A DNA stretch of 64,000 bases from Shewanella sp. KT0246 (GTDB lineage: Bacteria > Pseudomonadota > Gammaproteobacteria > Enterobacterales > Shewanellaceae), in the NCBI RefSeq assembly GCF_019654955.1, contig NZ_BPEV01000017.1, forward strand, positions 46,344 through 110,343, in the 5' to 3' direction. The translations under genes and the position numbers were made by a program. Of this stretch, positions 26,547 to 36,520 are shown piece after piece. The notes under the pieces are model-generated. The model was not told the DNA's origin. It searched no databases and was given only the letters and a program-made list of their open reading frames with translations. How positions within the stretch are numbered: the stretch's first letter is position 1; every line of letters starts with the position of its first letter.

Positions 26547-27425
26547 ATGACTGAAGAGAAATATATCAGCCCATTTGCTGAAGATGAGTATTTCGATACT
26601 AATGAAGTTGATGCCAACAGTACTGATAGTGAGATTAATTCAGCTGATGTGGATGGAAGCGATGAAATCGCCCCCGAGCTTGAAATTTTGTTTGAAGATG
26701 AGCATATCGTAGCAATCCATAAACCTGCGGGGTTATTGGTTCATCGCTCTTATTTAGCAAGAAAGGAACGTTTTTTTGCGATGCAACTGACGCGTGATTT
26801 AGTCGGCTGTCATGTATTTCCTGTTCACCGCTTAGATAGACCTACATCAGGTGTACTTGTTTTCGCTAAAAGCAGTGAAGTCGCGCGAGATTTATGTCAG
26901 CAGTTTGAACAGCATCAAATTGAAAAAACATACCTCGCATTAGTACGCGGCAATATGCACGAAGCTGCGAGACTTGATTATGCGCTTAAAGTAGAACTTG
27001 ACGATGTGGCGGATAAGAAATCACGTAAGGATAAACCTGCTCAAGATGCAGTAACGGATTATGCTCCGCTTTTAAATGCTGAAATTCCTTTTAGTTCAGG
27101 AAGATACCCTTCAAGTCGTTTTTGTTTAATTAAGTTATCTCCGCAAACAGGGCGTAAACATCAGTTACGTCGCCATATGGCACATTTACGCCACCCTATT
27201 ATTGGTGACACTACCCATGGTGACGGTAAACAGAATAAGTTTTTCCGATCTCACTTTGAGGTTAATCGTTTGTGGTTAATAGCAAAGTCGATTCGATTTA
27301 CTCATCCAGTGACCAAGCAATTAATGCATATTGAGGCTGAACTAGAACAAGAGTGGCTGACTATATTTGAACAATTTGGTTGGCAGGAAGAGCTTGATAA
27401 TGCCAGTACGATAGACATTGCTTAA
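26547..27425 (+). CDS. truC: TruC, tRNA pseudouridine(65) synthase
   Basis: A 292-residue RluA-family pseudouridine synthase that modifies U65 of several tRNAs. The catalytic motif HRLDRPTSGVLVFA (about 90-103) is present, and the C-terminal LSPQTGRKHQLRRHMAHLRHP is typical of the family. About 40 acidic N-terminal residues precede the conserved core (LEILFEDEHIVAIHKPAGLL) and are not found in E. coli TruC; an internal start is less likely because the ATG has an AAGGT site. The yqcC-truC order matches E. coli. Confidence 0.93.
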   Translation: MTEEKYISPFAEDEYFDTNEVDANSTDSEINSADVDGSDEIAPELEILFEDEHIVAIHKPAGLLVHRSYLARKERFFAMQLTRDLVGCHVFPVHRLDRPTSGVLVFAKSSEVARDLCQQFEQHQIEKTYLALVRGNMHEAARLDYALKVELDDVADKKSRKDKPAQDAVTDYAPLLNAEIPFSSGRYPSSRFCLIKLSPQTGRKHQLRRHMAHLRHPIIGDTTHGDGKQNKFFRSHFEVNRLWLIAKSIRFTHPVTKQLMHIEAELEQEWLTIFEQFGWQEELDNASTIDIA

Positions 27426-27464
27426 CTGAGTCATGCTGTAAAAAGTGTGAATTTGAGCGAAAAT

Positions 27465-27495
27465 AAAGAGATATCTATTTAGGTATCTCTTTTTT
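27465..27495 (+). terminator. Terminator after truC
   Basis: AGAGATA pairs with TATCTCT and is followed by TTTTT, about 40 bases after truC. Confidence 0.82.
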
Positions 27496-27613
27496 ATAGC
27501 TGTTTAAAAACATTCAAACCGACGATACAGCTATCTGCGAAGATATGACTATCGATGATACCTTTACCGATGACTATTACCGACGACTATTAGCTACAAT
27601 AACGCGGTAGATA

Positions 27614-27895
27614 TTAACTGGCTTTTAGCGGTGCTTTGGTATGTGCTAATAAAACTGATTTAAGTTTTTCAAACTCTTCAATTTTAGCTAGGGGTTCACT
27701 GGTATCTTGTTGTTCACAACGAAAATAGAAATTACGTCTAATGTGGGCTGATTTATGTTGCAGTTTAAACAATCTGTGCCTGTTGGCCTGACGCATAACA
27801 GTAACCTTAACGATTGGGTAAGTTATTACTTTTGTTTGTATTTCATACTTGCAGCCTAGCATTAGAATACAGTATGGTGAAGTTATCAACCTCAT
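27614..27895 (-). CDS. Possible small basic protein, unrecognised
   Basis: An open frame of up to 93 codons; a start at the internal Met34 gives MRQANRHRLFKLQHKS and about 60 residues. It is rich in basic residues in the first half and Glu/Lys-helical in the second (EPLAKIEEFEKLKSVLL). No family is recognised and no strong ribosome site is seen. It could be chance, but the stretch between truC and yqcA (about 530 bases) is otherwise empty apart from degenerate short repeats around 27550-27600. Confidence 0.35.
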   Translation of the reverse strand: MRLITSPYCILMLGCKYEIQTKVITYPIVKVTVMRQANRHRLFKLQHKSAHIRRNFYFRCEQQDTSEPLAKIEEFEKLKSVLLAHTKAPLKAS

Positions 27896-27954
27896 AAAGC
27901 AGCAGTACTGCTAAATGAATTATAGAAGTCAGTTAACTTAAAGAGAAGTATATC

Positions 27955-28416
27955 ATGGAAAAAGTTAATTTAGTGTTCGGCACGGTATATGGTAGTGCGC
28001 AATTTGTTGCCGAAACACTGAACGATAAAATTGCCGAATTAGAATATTCAGTTAACTTACTGCAACCTACAGATCTCGCTGGCTATGTCCCAAGTGAAGA
28101 TGAGCTACTGATTATAGTCACGTCTACAACCGGTCAAGGCGATTTACCTGATGATATCGCCCAATGGTTTGCTGAACTTAAATCTGTGGCGCCATACTTA
28201 CCTAAATTACAATACAGTATCATTGGACTTGGTGATTCAAGTTACGAAACATTTTGTGGCGCAGCTAAACAGTTTAATGAATTATTTATTGAACTTGGCG
28301 CTAAAAGCATCACCGAAATGTTAGAGATTGATGCATGTGAAACCATGGAACCTGAAACTGAAGCGACACAATGGATACCAGCTTGGCACGCAGCGGTTCA
28401 ATCTCTCGCCAGTTAA
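27955..28416 (+). CDS. yqcA: YqcA-type flavodoxin
   Basis: A 153-residue FMN-binding flavodoxin-like electron carrier. The phosphate-binding loop is VFGTVYGSAQ near residue 8, the second FMN loop STTGQGDLPDD lies near 57-67, and the third, GLGDSSYETFCGAA, near 95-108. In E. coli yqcA lies next to truC and yqcC, as here, which favours YqcA over MioC. The physiological partner is not known. The following ptsG frame begins inside its 3' end. Confidence 0.87.
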   Translation: MEKVNLVFGTVYGSAQFVAETLNDKIAELEYSVNLLQPTDLAGYVPSEDELLIIVTSTTGQGDLPDDIAQWFAELKSVAPYLPKLQYSIIGLGDSSYETFCGAAKQFNELFIELGAKSITEMLEIDACETMEPETEATQWIPAWHAAVQSLAS

Positions 28417-29840
28417 GAAGGCTTAGCCAGCAATGGTTTAAATTTGCCCAGCGCCTTAGTCAGGCGCTGCTTATTCCTATTGCGATTTTACCGGCTGCCG
28501 GCGTCATGCTCGGCTTATCATTTAACCCCTTACCATTTATCCCTCCTGAACTTGCTACCGTTTTTTTGGCAGTGGGTAACCTCATTTTTACCATGATGCC
28601 GTTATTGTTTGCGATAGCTATCGCTATAGGCTTTTGTAAAGATCAAGGTATAGCTGCATTCGTTGCAGTATTTGGTTTTGGCGTCTTCATTTCTAGTTTG
28701 GGAGCGTTCACTGCTATTTACGACTTAAACTCGCGACCAATATGGGGGCTTGAAACCATAGATACAGGGATAGCGGGTGGTATATTAGTCGGAGGGTTAA
28801 CCTGTTTTGTGGTTAGGTTAAGTCAGGATGTAAAATTGCCCGCCATGTTGTCATTTTTTGAGGGGCAACGAAGTGCGGCGCTCATCATCATTCCATTCGC
28901 CATTGCTTTGGCTTTTGTACTTGCCCATATTTGGCCTACGTTCGCTTATTACATTGATTCATTATCCCTTTGGGCGGTATACCAAGATCCTGCAATAGCC
29001 TTTGGGGTTTATGGCACGATTGAGCGTTTTTTAATTCCACTAGGTTTACATCATATTTGGAACGCGCCTTTCTATCTTGAAGTCGGTCAATACTTTCATG
29101 AAGGTAAAGTGGTGCGTGGGGAAATAGCGAGGTACCTTGCAGGCGATCCTTTAGCTGGAAATTTAGCTGGCGGTTATTTAATTAAAATGTGGGGATTACC
29201 TGCAGCCGCTTTGGCGATTTGGCGCTGCGCTGATAAGTCAGAGCAAAACCGGGTCGCAGGTATTATGTTATCGGCTGCTGCAACAAGTTGGCTTACAGGT
29301 ATCACTGAGCCCATTGAATTTGCGTTTATGTTTGTTGCGCCTGTTTTGTTTGTTATTCATGCAATTTTAACAGGGCTTGCTTATACCATCTGTATTTTAC
29401 TTGATGTTAACCATAGTGTGGTTTTTTCCCATGGATTAATTGATTTTAGTCTGCTGTTTGCTCAATCAAGTAATACCAGTTGGTTTTGGTTTCTAGGGCC
29501 ATTAACCGCTTTTATCTATTACCTAATTTTTAGAGTAAGCATTTTAGCGTTTAATTTAAAAACGCCAGGCCGTTTGGAGTCAGATGAAGAAGGTAATAAA
29601 GAAAGCTTAAGGTCGATGATAAGTGCTTTAGGTGGGCCTGAAAATATCGTTGAGCTCAATGCCTGCTTAACTCGGTTAAGGATTGCGGTGGTAGATCCCA
29701 AGCTGGTAGATAAGCCTAGATTAATGAGACTAGGAGCAAAAGGGGTGATAAAAGTAGGCAAGGGTGTCCAAGTGGTATTTGGCACTAAAGCTGAAAGCCT
29801 CAGAAAACTGTTACAGAAGTACCTAGATACTCGTATTTAA
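28371..29840 (+). CDS. ptsG: PTS glucose-type permease EIICB
   Basis: An inner-membrane PTS transporter of 489 residues. The IIC domain (about 20-390) has about ten membrane segments, the family motif GLHHIWNAPF and GITEPIEFAF, very close to E. coli PtsG. The IIB domain (about 410-485) carries the phosphorylated cysteine in NACLTRLR. The IIA partner must be encoded elsewhere. Glucose is the most likely sugar, though N-acetylglucosamine cannot be excluded. The first ATG overlaps the end of yqcA by 46 bases and no better start is seen, so it may be translationally coupled. Confidence 0.87.
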   Translation: MDTSLARSGSISRQLRRLSQQWFKFAQRLSQALLIPIAILPAAGVMLGLSFNPLPFIPPELATVFLAVGNLIFTMMPLLFAIAIAIGFCKDQGIAAFVAVFGFGVFISSLGAFTAIYDLNSRPIWGLETIDTGIAGGILVGGLTCFVVRLSQDVKLPAMLSFFEGQRSAALIIIPFAIALAFVLAHIWPTFAYYIDSLSLWAVYQDPAIAFGVYGTIERFLIPLGLHHIWNAPFYLEVGQYFHEGKVVRGEIARYLAGDPLAGNLAGGYLIKMWGLPAAALAIWRCADKSEQNRVAGIMLSAAATSWLTGITEPIEFAFMFVAPVLFVIHAILTGLAYTICILLDVNHSVVFSHGLIDFSLLFAQSSNTSWFWFLGPLTAFIYYLIFRVSILAFNLKTPGRLESDEEGNKESLRSMISALGGPENIVELNACLTRLRIAVVDPKLVDKPRLMRLGAKGVIKVGKGVQVVFGTKAESLRKLLQKYLDTRI

Positions 29841-29924
29841 CCTTATTTACTTAACCTTCCTAAAGTTACTTAACCTTCCTAATTTAAGCAAACTGCTTAT
29901 TTGAGTAACTTTATCCATTGATAT

Positions 29925-29949
29925 TGTAGAATTGTCATCATTTTCTACA
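29925..29949. promoter_or_regulatory. Dyad in the ptsG-purU intergenic region
   Basis: TGTAGAA and TTCTACA are separated by 11 bases. A possible promoter (TTGTCA, then TATAAA) overlaps the dyad, which makes it a candidate operator for purU. It is about 130 bases from the purU start. Just upstream, a 17-base segment (TTACTTAACCTTCCTAA) occurs twice. The regulator is unknown. Confidence 0.4.
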
Positions 29950-30076
29950 TAATTTTATAAATACTACAAAGCATTTTACTTTAATCGACTGTAATCGTAA
30001 AAACAATGCTATCAACAGTTACTTTCTATACGGCTGTGTTATTAATGAATTCGTAAATGCGTTTTTAATTATTGAT

Positions 30077-30973
30077 ATGAGTAGTTTATTTATGAAAAAC
30101 ACACAGGTTAGTCAAAAAAGTGATGCCGATTTAACACCAATACCTCGCAAAATCTTAATTACAGATTGTGAAGATGCCCAAGGGTTAATCGCTAAGATCA
30201 CTGGAGTGTGTTTTACGCATCAGCTGAATATTATTAAGAACACCGAATTTGTTGACCATCAGCAAGGCCGTTTTTTTATGCGTACGGTGCTGGAGGGTAA
30301 GATTAATGATGAGGAGTTATTAGCTGATTTGCGTGATGTTTTACCAGAGCAGAATCATATGAAATTGGTTAATGCAGGTAAAAAACGAATTGTGGTGCTG
30401 GTTACCAAAGAAGCGCACTGCTTAGGTGATATCCTGATGAAATCCTATTACGGTGGTTTAGATGTTGAAATCGCTGCAGTCATCGGAAACTACGATATCT
30501 TACAAGGTTTAACTGAAAAATTTGATATTCCATTCCATCATGTCTGTCATCAAGGTTTGGATAGGCAGCAACATGAACAAGCGATGCTTGAGAAAATTAA
30601 GTTGTACTCACCAGACTATATCGTCCTCGCTAAATTTATGCGTATTTTAACGCCTGAGTTTGTTGCTGAATTCCCTAATACTATTATCAACATCCACCAT
30701 TCATTTTTACCGGCTTTTATTGGTGCTTCACCTTATCGTCAAGCGTGGGAAAGGGGAGTTAAAATTATTGGCGCGACAGCCCATTTTGTGAATAACTGTT
30801 TAGACGAAGGGCCTATCATCAAACAAGATGTGATTAATGTGGATCATAGCTTTAGCGCGGAAGAAATGGCTCACAATGGTCGTGATGTTGAAAAGAGCGT
30901 ATTAAGTAAAGCTTTGCAACTGGTACTTGAAGAGCAAGTGGTGGTTTATGGTAATAAGACGGTCGTATTCTGA
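30077..30973 (+). CDS. purU: PurU, formyltetrahydrofolate deformylase
   Basis: A 298-residue enzyme that hydrolyses 10-formyl-THF to THF and formate, balancing one-carbon pools and feeding formate to PurT. The N-terminal ACT domain (about 25-100, KILITDCEDAQGLIAKITG) is the regulatory part. The C-terminal formyltransferase-like domain has IINIHHSFLPAFIGASPYRQ and GATAHFVNNCLDEGPII. No clear ribosome site is seen; Met6 (30092) is an alternative start. Confidence 0.94.
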   Translation: MSSLFMKNTQVSQKSDADLTPIPRKILITDCEDAQGLIAKITGVCFTHQLNIIKNTEFVDHQQGRFFMRTVLEGKINDEELLADLRDVLPEQNHMKLVNAGKKRIVVLVTKEAHCLGDILMKSYYGGLDVEIAAVIGNYDILQGLTEKFDIPFHHVCHQGLDRQQHEQAMLEKIKLYSPDYIVLAKFMRILTPEFVAEFPNTIINIHHSFLPAFIGASPYRQAWERGVKIIGATAHFVNNCLDEGPIIKQDVINVDHSFSAEEMAHNGRDVEKSVLSKALQLVLEEQVVVYGNKTVVF

Positions 30974-31011
30974 AATTAACACAACTCTGCACTTAAGATA
31001 ATACCGCCTAT

Positions 31012-31046
31012 AAAAAAGGCTCAGTAAGAATACTGAGCCTTTTACG
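31012..31046. terminator. Bidirectional terminator between purU and dapD
   Basis: A 13-base perfect stem, AAAAGGCTCAGTA / TACTGAGCCTTTT, encloses a 4-base loop, with A and T runs on either side. It serves purU and the convergent map-glnD-dapD operon. Confidence 0.93.
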
Positions 31047-31098
31047 TTTATAGAGTAAGCTAGATGAAAGAACATCTACTCATTCTTAATAAAACGTA

Positions 31099-31923
31099 TT
31101 AATCAACGATACGTAAAAGTTCGTTAATGCCCACTTTACCGCGAGTTTTAGCATCGACTTTCTTAACGATGATTGCAGCGTATAGGCTGTATGTACCACA
31201 TTTAGAAGGTAAGTTACCTGATACAACCACTGAACCTGCAGGTACACGGCCGTAATGAACTTCGCCAGTTTCACGGTCAAAAATACGTGTGCTTTGGCCA
31301 ATGTATACGCCCATTGAAATTACGCTGCCTTCTTCAACAACAACGCCTTCAACAATTTCACTACGTGCGCCAATGAAACAGTTATCTTCAATGATGGTTG
31401 GGCCAGCTTGTAATGGCTCAAGTACACCACCAATGCCAACACCACCTGATAAATGAACGTTCTTACCGATTTGAGCACAAGACCCTACTGTTGCCCATGT
31501 ATCAACCATAGTGCCTTCATCAACGAATGCGCCTAGATTTACGTAAGATGGCATTAATACGGTGTTCTTACCGATAAATGAGCCTTTACGAACGGTTGCT
31601 GGTGGAACCACACGAATGGCTTCTTCTTTAAAGCGTTCAGCTGTGTAGTCAGAGAATTTTTGTGGCACTTTATCAAAGTACTTAGTGTCACCACCTTCAA
31701 CAACTTCGTTGTCGAAAATACGGAAAGAAAGTAAAACGGCTTTCTTTAACCACTGATGTACATGCCATTCGCCATCAATCTTCTCTGCTACGCGAGCTTG
31801 ACCTTTATCAAGCATGCTAATAACAGTTTCGATATCTGCACGAACACTTGGCTCTACCGTGCTAGGTGTGATGTCCTGACGAGCCTCAAATGCAGCTTCT
31901 ATGCGTTGGCGTAATGCCTCCAT
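31099..31923 (-). CDS. dapD: DapD, tetrahydrodipicolinate N-succinyltransferase
   Basis: A 274-residue enzyme of the succinylase branch of lysine and diaminopimelate synthesis. The N-terminal helical domain is followed by a left-handed beta-helix of hexapeptide repeats (about 105-235: [40 protein letters not shown]). The length equals the E. coli protein. It lies 20 bases after glnD in the map-glnD-dapD order known from E. coli. Confidence 0.97.
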   Translation of the reverse strand: MEALRQRIEAAFEARQDITPSTVEPSVRADIETVISMLDKGQARVAEKIDGEWHVHQWLKKAVLLSFRIFDNEVVEGGDTKYFDKVPQKFSDYTAERFKEEAIRVVPPATVRKGSFIGKNTVLMPSYVNLGAFVDEGTMVDTWATVGSCAQIGKNVHLSGGVGIGGVLEPLQAGPTIIEDNCFIGARSEIVEGVVVEEGSVISMGVYIGQSTRIFDRETGEVHYGRVPAGSVVVSGNLPSKCGTYSLYAAIIVKKVDAKTRGKVGINELLRIVD

Positions 31924-31943
31924 TACTTTCTCCCAAATTGTAT

Positions 31944-34523
31944 TTATTGATGTAAAGGTTGAGTCAGCGCTTCTAAAAGCGCTTCAGATAATTGTGATTG
32001 TTGTTCATCGCTAAGAGCTTGGCCGAGCGCAGTCTGTAAAATAAAGAAATCTTCGGCGCGCTCACCAATGGTGGTAATTTTTGCTGATAATAATGTGATA
32101 TCGCAGCGGTAAAGCACATCACCCACTTTTGCTAGCAGTCCTGGGCTGTCTAACGCAATTAGCTCCATCATACTTGTATCATGCTTCGCACCCGGTAAGA
32201 AACTCACTTGTGTGCGAACGTTAAAAGGTTTCATGATCCGTGACATCTTTCTAAACTTTGGTGGTTTAGACTTTTGTGTCGCCAATCTCTTTTCAAGCGA
32301 CTTTTTAATCGACTGGATACGTGAAAGTTGGCTGATTGGTTCGCCGTCTTGCTCTAAAATAACGAAAGTATCTAAAGCGTAATCATCGTTTGATGTCATG
32401 ATGTTAGCATCATGAACATTTATGTTTTTGTTATCTAACACTGTCATAACAGTGGCGAATAACTTGGGTTTGTCTTTAGCGTAAACAAATAACTCACTGC
32501 CACCACGGGTTGTGTGTTTTGAGATAAGCACTAATGGTTTTTGTTTATCATGTTTAAGCAGTGCTTCAGTGTGCCAAGAAACTTGATTGGGTTGATGACG
32601 TAAAAAATAGTCATCTTTAAAGCGGCTCCAAAGTTCAATAATGGCTTTTTGCTTCACACCACGTCTTAATAGTTCTTTTTGTGCTTTTTGTTGGACTTCT
32701 AAAACCCTATCTGCAACGTCAATAGGCTTTTCTTTGCCTCGAGATAACACGCGTTGGGTGGAAAAATATAAATCTCGTAATAATGAGCCTTTCCAGTTAT
32801 TCCATGCTTTGTGGTTAGTAGCGCAGATATCAGCCACGGTAAGGCAATATAAGTAACTTAAATGCACTGCATCCTGCACTTGATCTGCAAATTTGGCTAC
32901 CACTTCAGGATCTGAAATATCACGGCGCTGAGCGGTAACCGACATCACCAAATGATTTTCCACTAACCATGCAACAAGTCGCCCGTCATGATCGCTTAAA
33001 CCATGCAGCTTACAAAAATCTAATGCATCGGTAGCACCTAATTTACTGTGGTCGCCACCTCGTCCTTTGGCAATATCATGAAAGATAGCCCCAAGCACCA
33101 ATAAGCCTTTTTTAGGTAACTGATTAATTAGGATAGCGCCAAGTGGAAACTCATCTTTCTGATCTGGTTGAGCAAAGCGTTCGATATTAAGCAATAAACG
33201 GTGGGTATGCTCATCTACTGTGTAGGCATGAAATAAATCAAATTGCATCTGACCTTCAATATTACGCCACGCCGGCAAATATGAAGATAAGATGCCATGC
33301 TTATGCATTAATGATAAAGCGGCTATACCACGAGGGTGTTTTAAAATAGCCATAAAATACTTACGGCATTCAGGGTTATCTTGCAGTGGCGCTTTTAACC
33401 TGCGCCTTGCTTGTCTAAGTAAACGCAATGTTGGCGCGTATATACGTCTAACATTAGAGTTCTTGGCAACTAGAAAAAACAAATTAATGATTTGTTCAGG
33501 GTGTTGTTCAAATAATTGGTCATCTAAGACTTCAATATATCGGCCACGGCGCTGGTAATGTTCACTAATTGGATAGATAGTCAATAATGAAGACATGCTC
33601 AATGTTGCGCGCTTAAACAGCTGAAGCAGCATTTCGTTAAGCTCCATCACACGCCTGACTGTGCGATAGTAGCGTTTCATCATTTGTTCGACAGCGAGTT
33701 GTGTCTCATCTTCATAACCCATCATGCTGGCGACTTGTCTTTGTAAATCAAACAACAAACGGTTTTCGTTTCGCCCAGCAATCATGTGTAAACAAAAGCG
33801 TAGTTGCCATAAAAAGTTTTGGCACTCTAATAGCTCTTTTAGCTCCACAGGCTCTAAAAAGTCATGGTCGACGAGTTCTGCTAGGGTCGCAGCATCAAAA
33901 TGTCGCATGGCAACCCATGCAACAGTTTGAATATCACGCAGTCCACCAGGGCATGACTTTAAGTTTGGCTCTAAATCGAAAGCATTGGCTTTGAGGTGAC
34001 GTTGATGTTGCTCTTCTATTTTTCCGAGGAAAAAAGTATTCGACGGCCAAAAACCTTCTTGTCTAATAGCATTATAAAGTTCATCAAATAATGATTCTTG
34101 ACCAATTAGTAGTCTTGCTTCGAGGAGGTTAGTCGCAGTGGTGATATCTTGCTGACCTTGAACTAAGGTTTCTTCGATAGTGCGAACACTATGACCAAGT
34201 TCTAGGCCTGAATCCCATAAGTAAGTGATAAATTCACTAATGGCATCTTTGGCTTGTTGGCTGACAATGTCTGATTGAGCTAATAAAAGAAGATCAATAT
34301 CTGAATGTGGGTGAAGTTCGCCGCGGCCATATCCACCAACGGCAATCAAGCTTATTTGAAAATTGTTTAATTCAAACTTACGCCAACTTTCAAGTAAAAG
34401 GTCATCAACAAACTTGCAGCGCTGCTGAACAAGTTCAGTTATTGGTTGTTTAGCAGTAAATTGCTCCAATAAACGCTGGTTAAATTCAATAAGCGTGTTT
34501 TTAGCTACCAGCGCAGTGTTCAT
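31944..34523 (-). CDS. glnD: GlnD, PII uridylyltransferase/uridylyl-removing enzyme
   Basis: An 859-residue bifunctional nitrogen sensor that adds UMP to PII proteins when glutamine is low and removes it when glutamine is high. The nucleotidyltransferase motif [19 protein letters not shown] begins at residue 63. An HD domain ([17 protein letters not shown]) provides the removing activity. Two ACT domains (about 670-750 and 785-855) sense glutamine. All signatures are intact. It lies 25 bases after map. Confidence 0.97.
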   Translation of the reverse strand: MNTALVAKNTLIEFNQRLLEQFTAKQPITELVQQRCKFVDDLLLESWRKFELNNFQISLIAVGGYGRGELHPHSDIDLLLLAQSDIVSQQAKDAISEFITYLWDSGLELGHSVRTIEETLVQGQQDITTATNLLEARLLIGQESLFDELYNAIRQEGFWPSNTFFLGKIEEQHQRHLKANAFDLEPNLKSCPGGLRDIQTVAWVAMRHFDAATLAELVDHDFLEPVELKELLECQNFLWQLRFCLHMIAGRNENRLLFDLQRQVASMMGYEDETQLAVEQMMKRYYRTVRRVMELNEMLLQLFKRATLSMSSLLTIYPISEHYQRRGRYIEVLDDQLFEQHPEQIINLFFLVAKNSNVRRIYAPTLRLLRQARRRLKAPLQDNPECRKYFMAILKHPRGIAALSLMHKHGILSSYLPAWRNIEGQMQFDLFHAYTVDEHTHRLLLNIERFAQPDQKDEFPLGAILINQLPKKGLLVLGAIFHDIAKGRGGDHSKLGATDALDFCKLHGLSDHDGRLVAWLVENHLVMSVTAQRRDISDPEVVAKFADQVQDAVHLSYLYCLTVADICATNHKAWNNWKGSLLRDLYFSTQRVLSRGKEKPIDVADRVLEVQQKAQKELLRRGVKQKAIIELWSRFKDDYFLRHQPNQVSWHTEALLKHDKQKPLVLISKHTTRGGSELFVYAKDKPKLFATVMTVLDNKNINVHDANIMTSNDDYALDTFVILEQDGEPISQLSRIQSIKKSLEKRLATQKSKPPKFRKMSRIMKPFNVRTQVSFLPGAKHDTSMMELIALDSPGLLAKVGDVLYRCDITLLSAKITTIGERAEDFFILQTALGQALSDEQQSQLSEALLEALTQPLHQ

Positions 34524-34548
34524 TGACGTCCTTTATTTACGTTAAAAT

Positions 34549-35340
34549 TTATACAGTTCTAGGGAAGTCTTCTTCGCCACGTAATGTGAGTACTTCTACA
34601 CCTGTTTCAGTAACCAATAGTGTGTGTTCCCACTGAGCTGATTTTTTACCATCTGAAGTGGTCACTGTCCAGTTATCTTCTTTATCTAAAACAGTCGTGT
34701 AACGTCCAGCATTAATCATTGGCTCAATAGTGAAACACATACCCGCTTTTAATACTGTGTTGTCATTATTTTTATAATGCACAACTTGAGGTTCTTCATG
34801 GAAGCCTTCGCCAATACCGTGACCGCAATAGTCTTGCACGATTGAGTATTTATCTAAGCCAGATTTACTTGCTTTAATAAACTTTTCGATAGCAGTCCCA
34901 ATTTCACCCAATTTAACACCTGGACGAACTTTCTTAATCGCTAGGTATAAGCTTTCTTGTGCAATTCGTGCAAGCCTTCTGTCTTTTGGACTTACATCAC
35001 CAATTAAAAACATTTTAGATGTATCGCCATGGAACCCATCTTTGATTACTGTGATATCGATATTCAAAATATCGCCATTTTTTAATTGGTAACCACTTGG
35101 GATACCGTGACAGACAACCTCATTAACAGAAGTACAAATAGATTTAGGGAAACCATGGTAGTTAAGCGGCGCAGATATAGCGTCATGCTCTTCAGTAAAC
35201 TTTGCACAAATGTCATTTAGCTCATCTGTGGTTACACCAACTTTTACATGGGGTGCAATCATTTCTAGTACTTCAGCAGCCAATTTGCCTGCTGCACGCA
35301 TTTTTTCGATTTGTTCTGCTGTCTTGATGACTATGCTCAT
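34549..35340 (-). CDS. map: Map, type I methionine aminopeptidase
   Basis: A 263-residue cytosolic metalloenzyme that removes the N-terminal Met from new proteins. The metal ligands are visible: two Asp in ILNIDITVIKDGFHGDTS, His in YCGHGIGEGFHEEPQV, Glu in FTIEPMINAG and Glu in QWEHTLLVT. It is divergent from rpsB across a 336-base region, as in E. coli. Confidence 0.97.
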   Translation of the reverse strand: MSIVIKTAEQIEKMRAAGKLAAEVLEMIAPHVKVGVTTDELNDICAKFTEEHDAISAPLNYHGFPKSICTSVNEVVCHGIPSGYQLKNGDILNIDITVIKDGFHGDTSKMFLIGDVSPKDRRLARIAQESLYLAIKKVRPGVKLGEIGTAIEKFIKASKSGLDKYSIVQDYCGHGIGEGFHEEPQVVHYKNNDNTVLKAGMCFTIEPMINAGRYTTVLDKEDNWTVTTSDGKKSAQWEHTLLVTETGVEVLTLRGEEDFPRTV

Positions 35341-35676
35341 GAATGTTCTCTTACCGTTATATCAGTCAAAAAAGGCGCAAATAAATTTGGCAAAATTTGT
35401 GCTTTTTACCTAGTTATGGTATAAAGCGCGCCGTTATGTTTAAGTCTTAATGAAGCTGTAATTTGAATAAAGTATAAATACTTTCTTCACTTACTGTTCC
35501 ACTAAGCGTAAAATATGGCGGCCATTATACATGTTATAGATGGCAATTTAACTAAATACTAAATCACACACGTATCGACACATTCTTCGGGGTGCTCTTA
35601 GTGGGCTATTTTAGCAAACAAGAGTCGAAGGTATGGGATTCGTGGAGGTCTAACCCCCCAAATTAAGGTATATAAA
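35341..35676. promoter_or_regulatory. map / rpsB divergent region with rpsB leader RNA
   Basis: The 336 bases carry promoters for map (leftward) and rpsB-tsf (rightward) and the untranslated leader of rpsB. The last 110 bases (about 35560-35676) contain conserved-looking structure, with TTCGGGGTGCTC and, near the start codon, GGGATTCGTGGAGGTC followed by a C-run. This fits the S2-binding autoregulatory leader described for gammaproteobacterial rpsB (established for E. coli; assignment here by position and appearance). A candidate extended -10 lies in CCATTATACATG near 35521-35532. No protein gene is seen. Confidence 0.6.
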
Positions 35677-36405
35677 ATGACTACTGTTTCAATGCGCGAC
35701 ATGCTTCAAGCTGGTGTTCACTTCGGTCACCAAACTCGTTACTGGAATCCTAAGATGAAGCCTTTCATCTTCGGTGCTCGTAATGGTGTTCACATCATCA
35801 ACCTTGAGCACACTGTGCCAATGTTCAACGAAGCATTAGCGTTCATCAGCAACGTTGCTTCTAAGAAAGGTAAAATCCTTTTTGTTGGTACTAAGCGCGC
35901 TGCTGGCGAAGCTATCAAAGAAGCTGCAATTTCTTGTGACCAGTACTACGTTGATCACCGCTGGTTAGGCGGCATGTTGACTAACTGGAAAACTGTTCGT
36001 CAGTCAATCAAACGTCTTAAAGAGCTAGAAAGCCAGTCAGTTGACGGTACTTTCGACAAGCTTACTAAGAAAGAAGCATTAATGCGTACTCGCGAGCTAG
36101 AGAAGTTAGAAAAATCTTTAGGCGGTATCAAAAACATGGGCGGCTTACCTGACGTATTATTCGTTATCGGTGCTGACCATGAGCATATTGCTATTAAAGA
36201 AGCTAACAACTTAGGTATCCCAGTTGTTGCTGTTGTTGATACTAACTCTGCTCCAGACGGCGTTAACTACATCGTTCCTGGTAACGATGATGCTATGCGT
36301 TCTATCCGTTTGTACACTTCTTCTGTTGCTGCAGCTGCTAACTCAGGCCGTGGTCAAGATTTAGCTGTTCAAGCTGAGCAAGACGGTTTCGTAGAAACTG
36401 TTTAA
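35677..36405 (+). CDS. rpsB: Ribosomal protein S2
   Basis: A 242-residue small-subunit protein; the sequence [20 protein letters not shown] and the [12 protein letters not shown] stretch are diagnostic. Codon use is strongly biased towards favoured codons, as expected for high expression. It is followed by a terminator/attenuator before tsf, the arrangement known from E. coli. The leader probably allows feedback by S2 on itself and tsf. Confidence 0.99.
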   Translation: MTTVSMRDMLQAGVHFGHQTRYWNPKMKPFIFGARNGVHIINLEHTVPMFNEALAFISNVASKKGKILFVGTKRAAGEAIKEAAISCDQYYVDHRWLGGMLTNWKTVRQSIKRLKELESQSVDGTFDKLTKKEALMRTRELEKLEKSLGGIKNMGGLPDVLFVIGADHEHIAIKEANNLGIPVVAVVDTNSAPDGVNYIVPGNDDAMRSIRLYTSSVAAAANSGRGQDLAVQAEQDGFVETV

Positions 36406-36455
36406 TAAGGTGTGATGGTTTCCATCTCCCTTATTGACCAATAAAAAATTGGTGA

Positions 36456-36482
36456 GCAGGGGCCTTATGGCCCCTGTTTTTA
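36456..36482 (+). terminator. Attenuator between rpsB and tsf
   Basis: CAGGGGCC pairs with GGCCCCTG around TTAT, followed by TTTTT. Its position inside the operon suggests partial read-through that sets the S2 to EF-Ts ratio. Confidence 0.93.
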
Positions 36483-36520
36483 AATGCAAAATTAGACGAA
36501 TTTAAATAGAGGATTTAACA

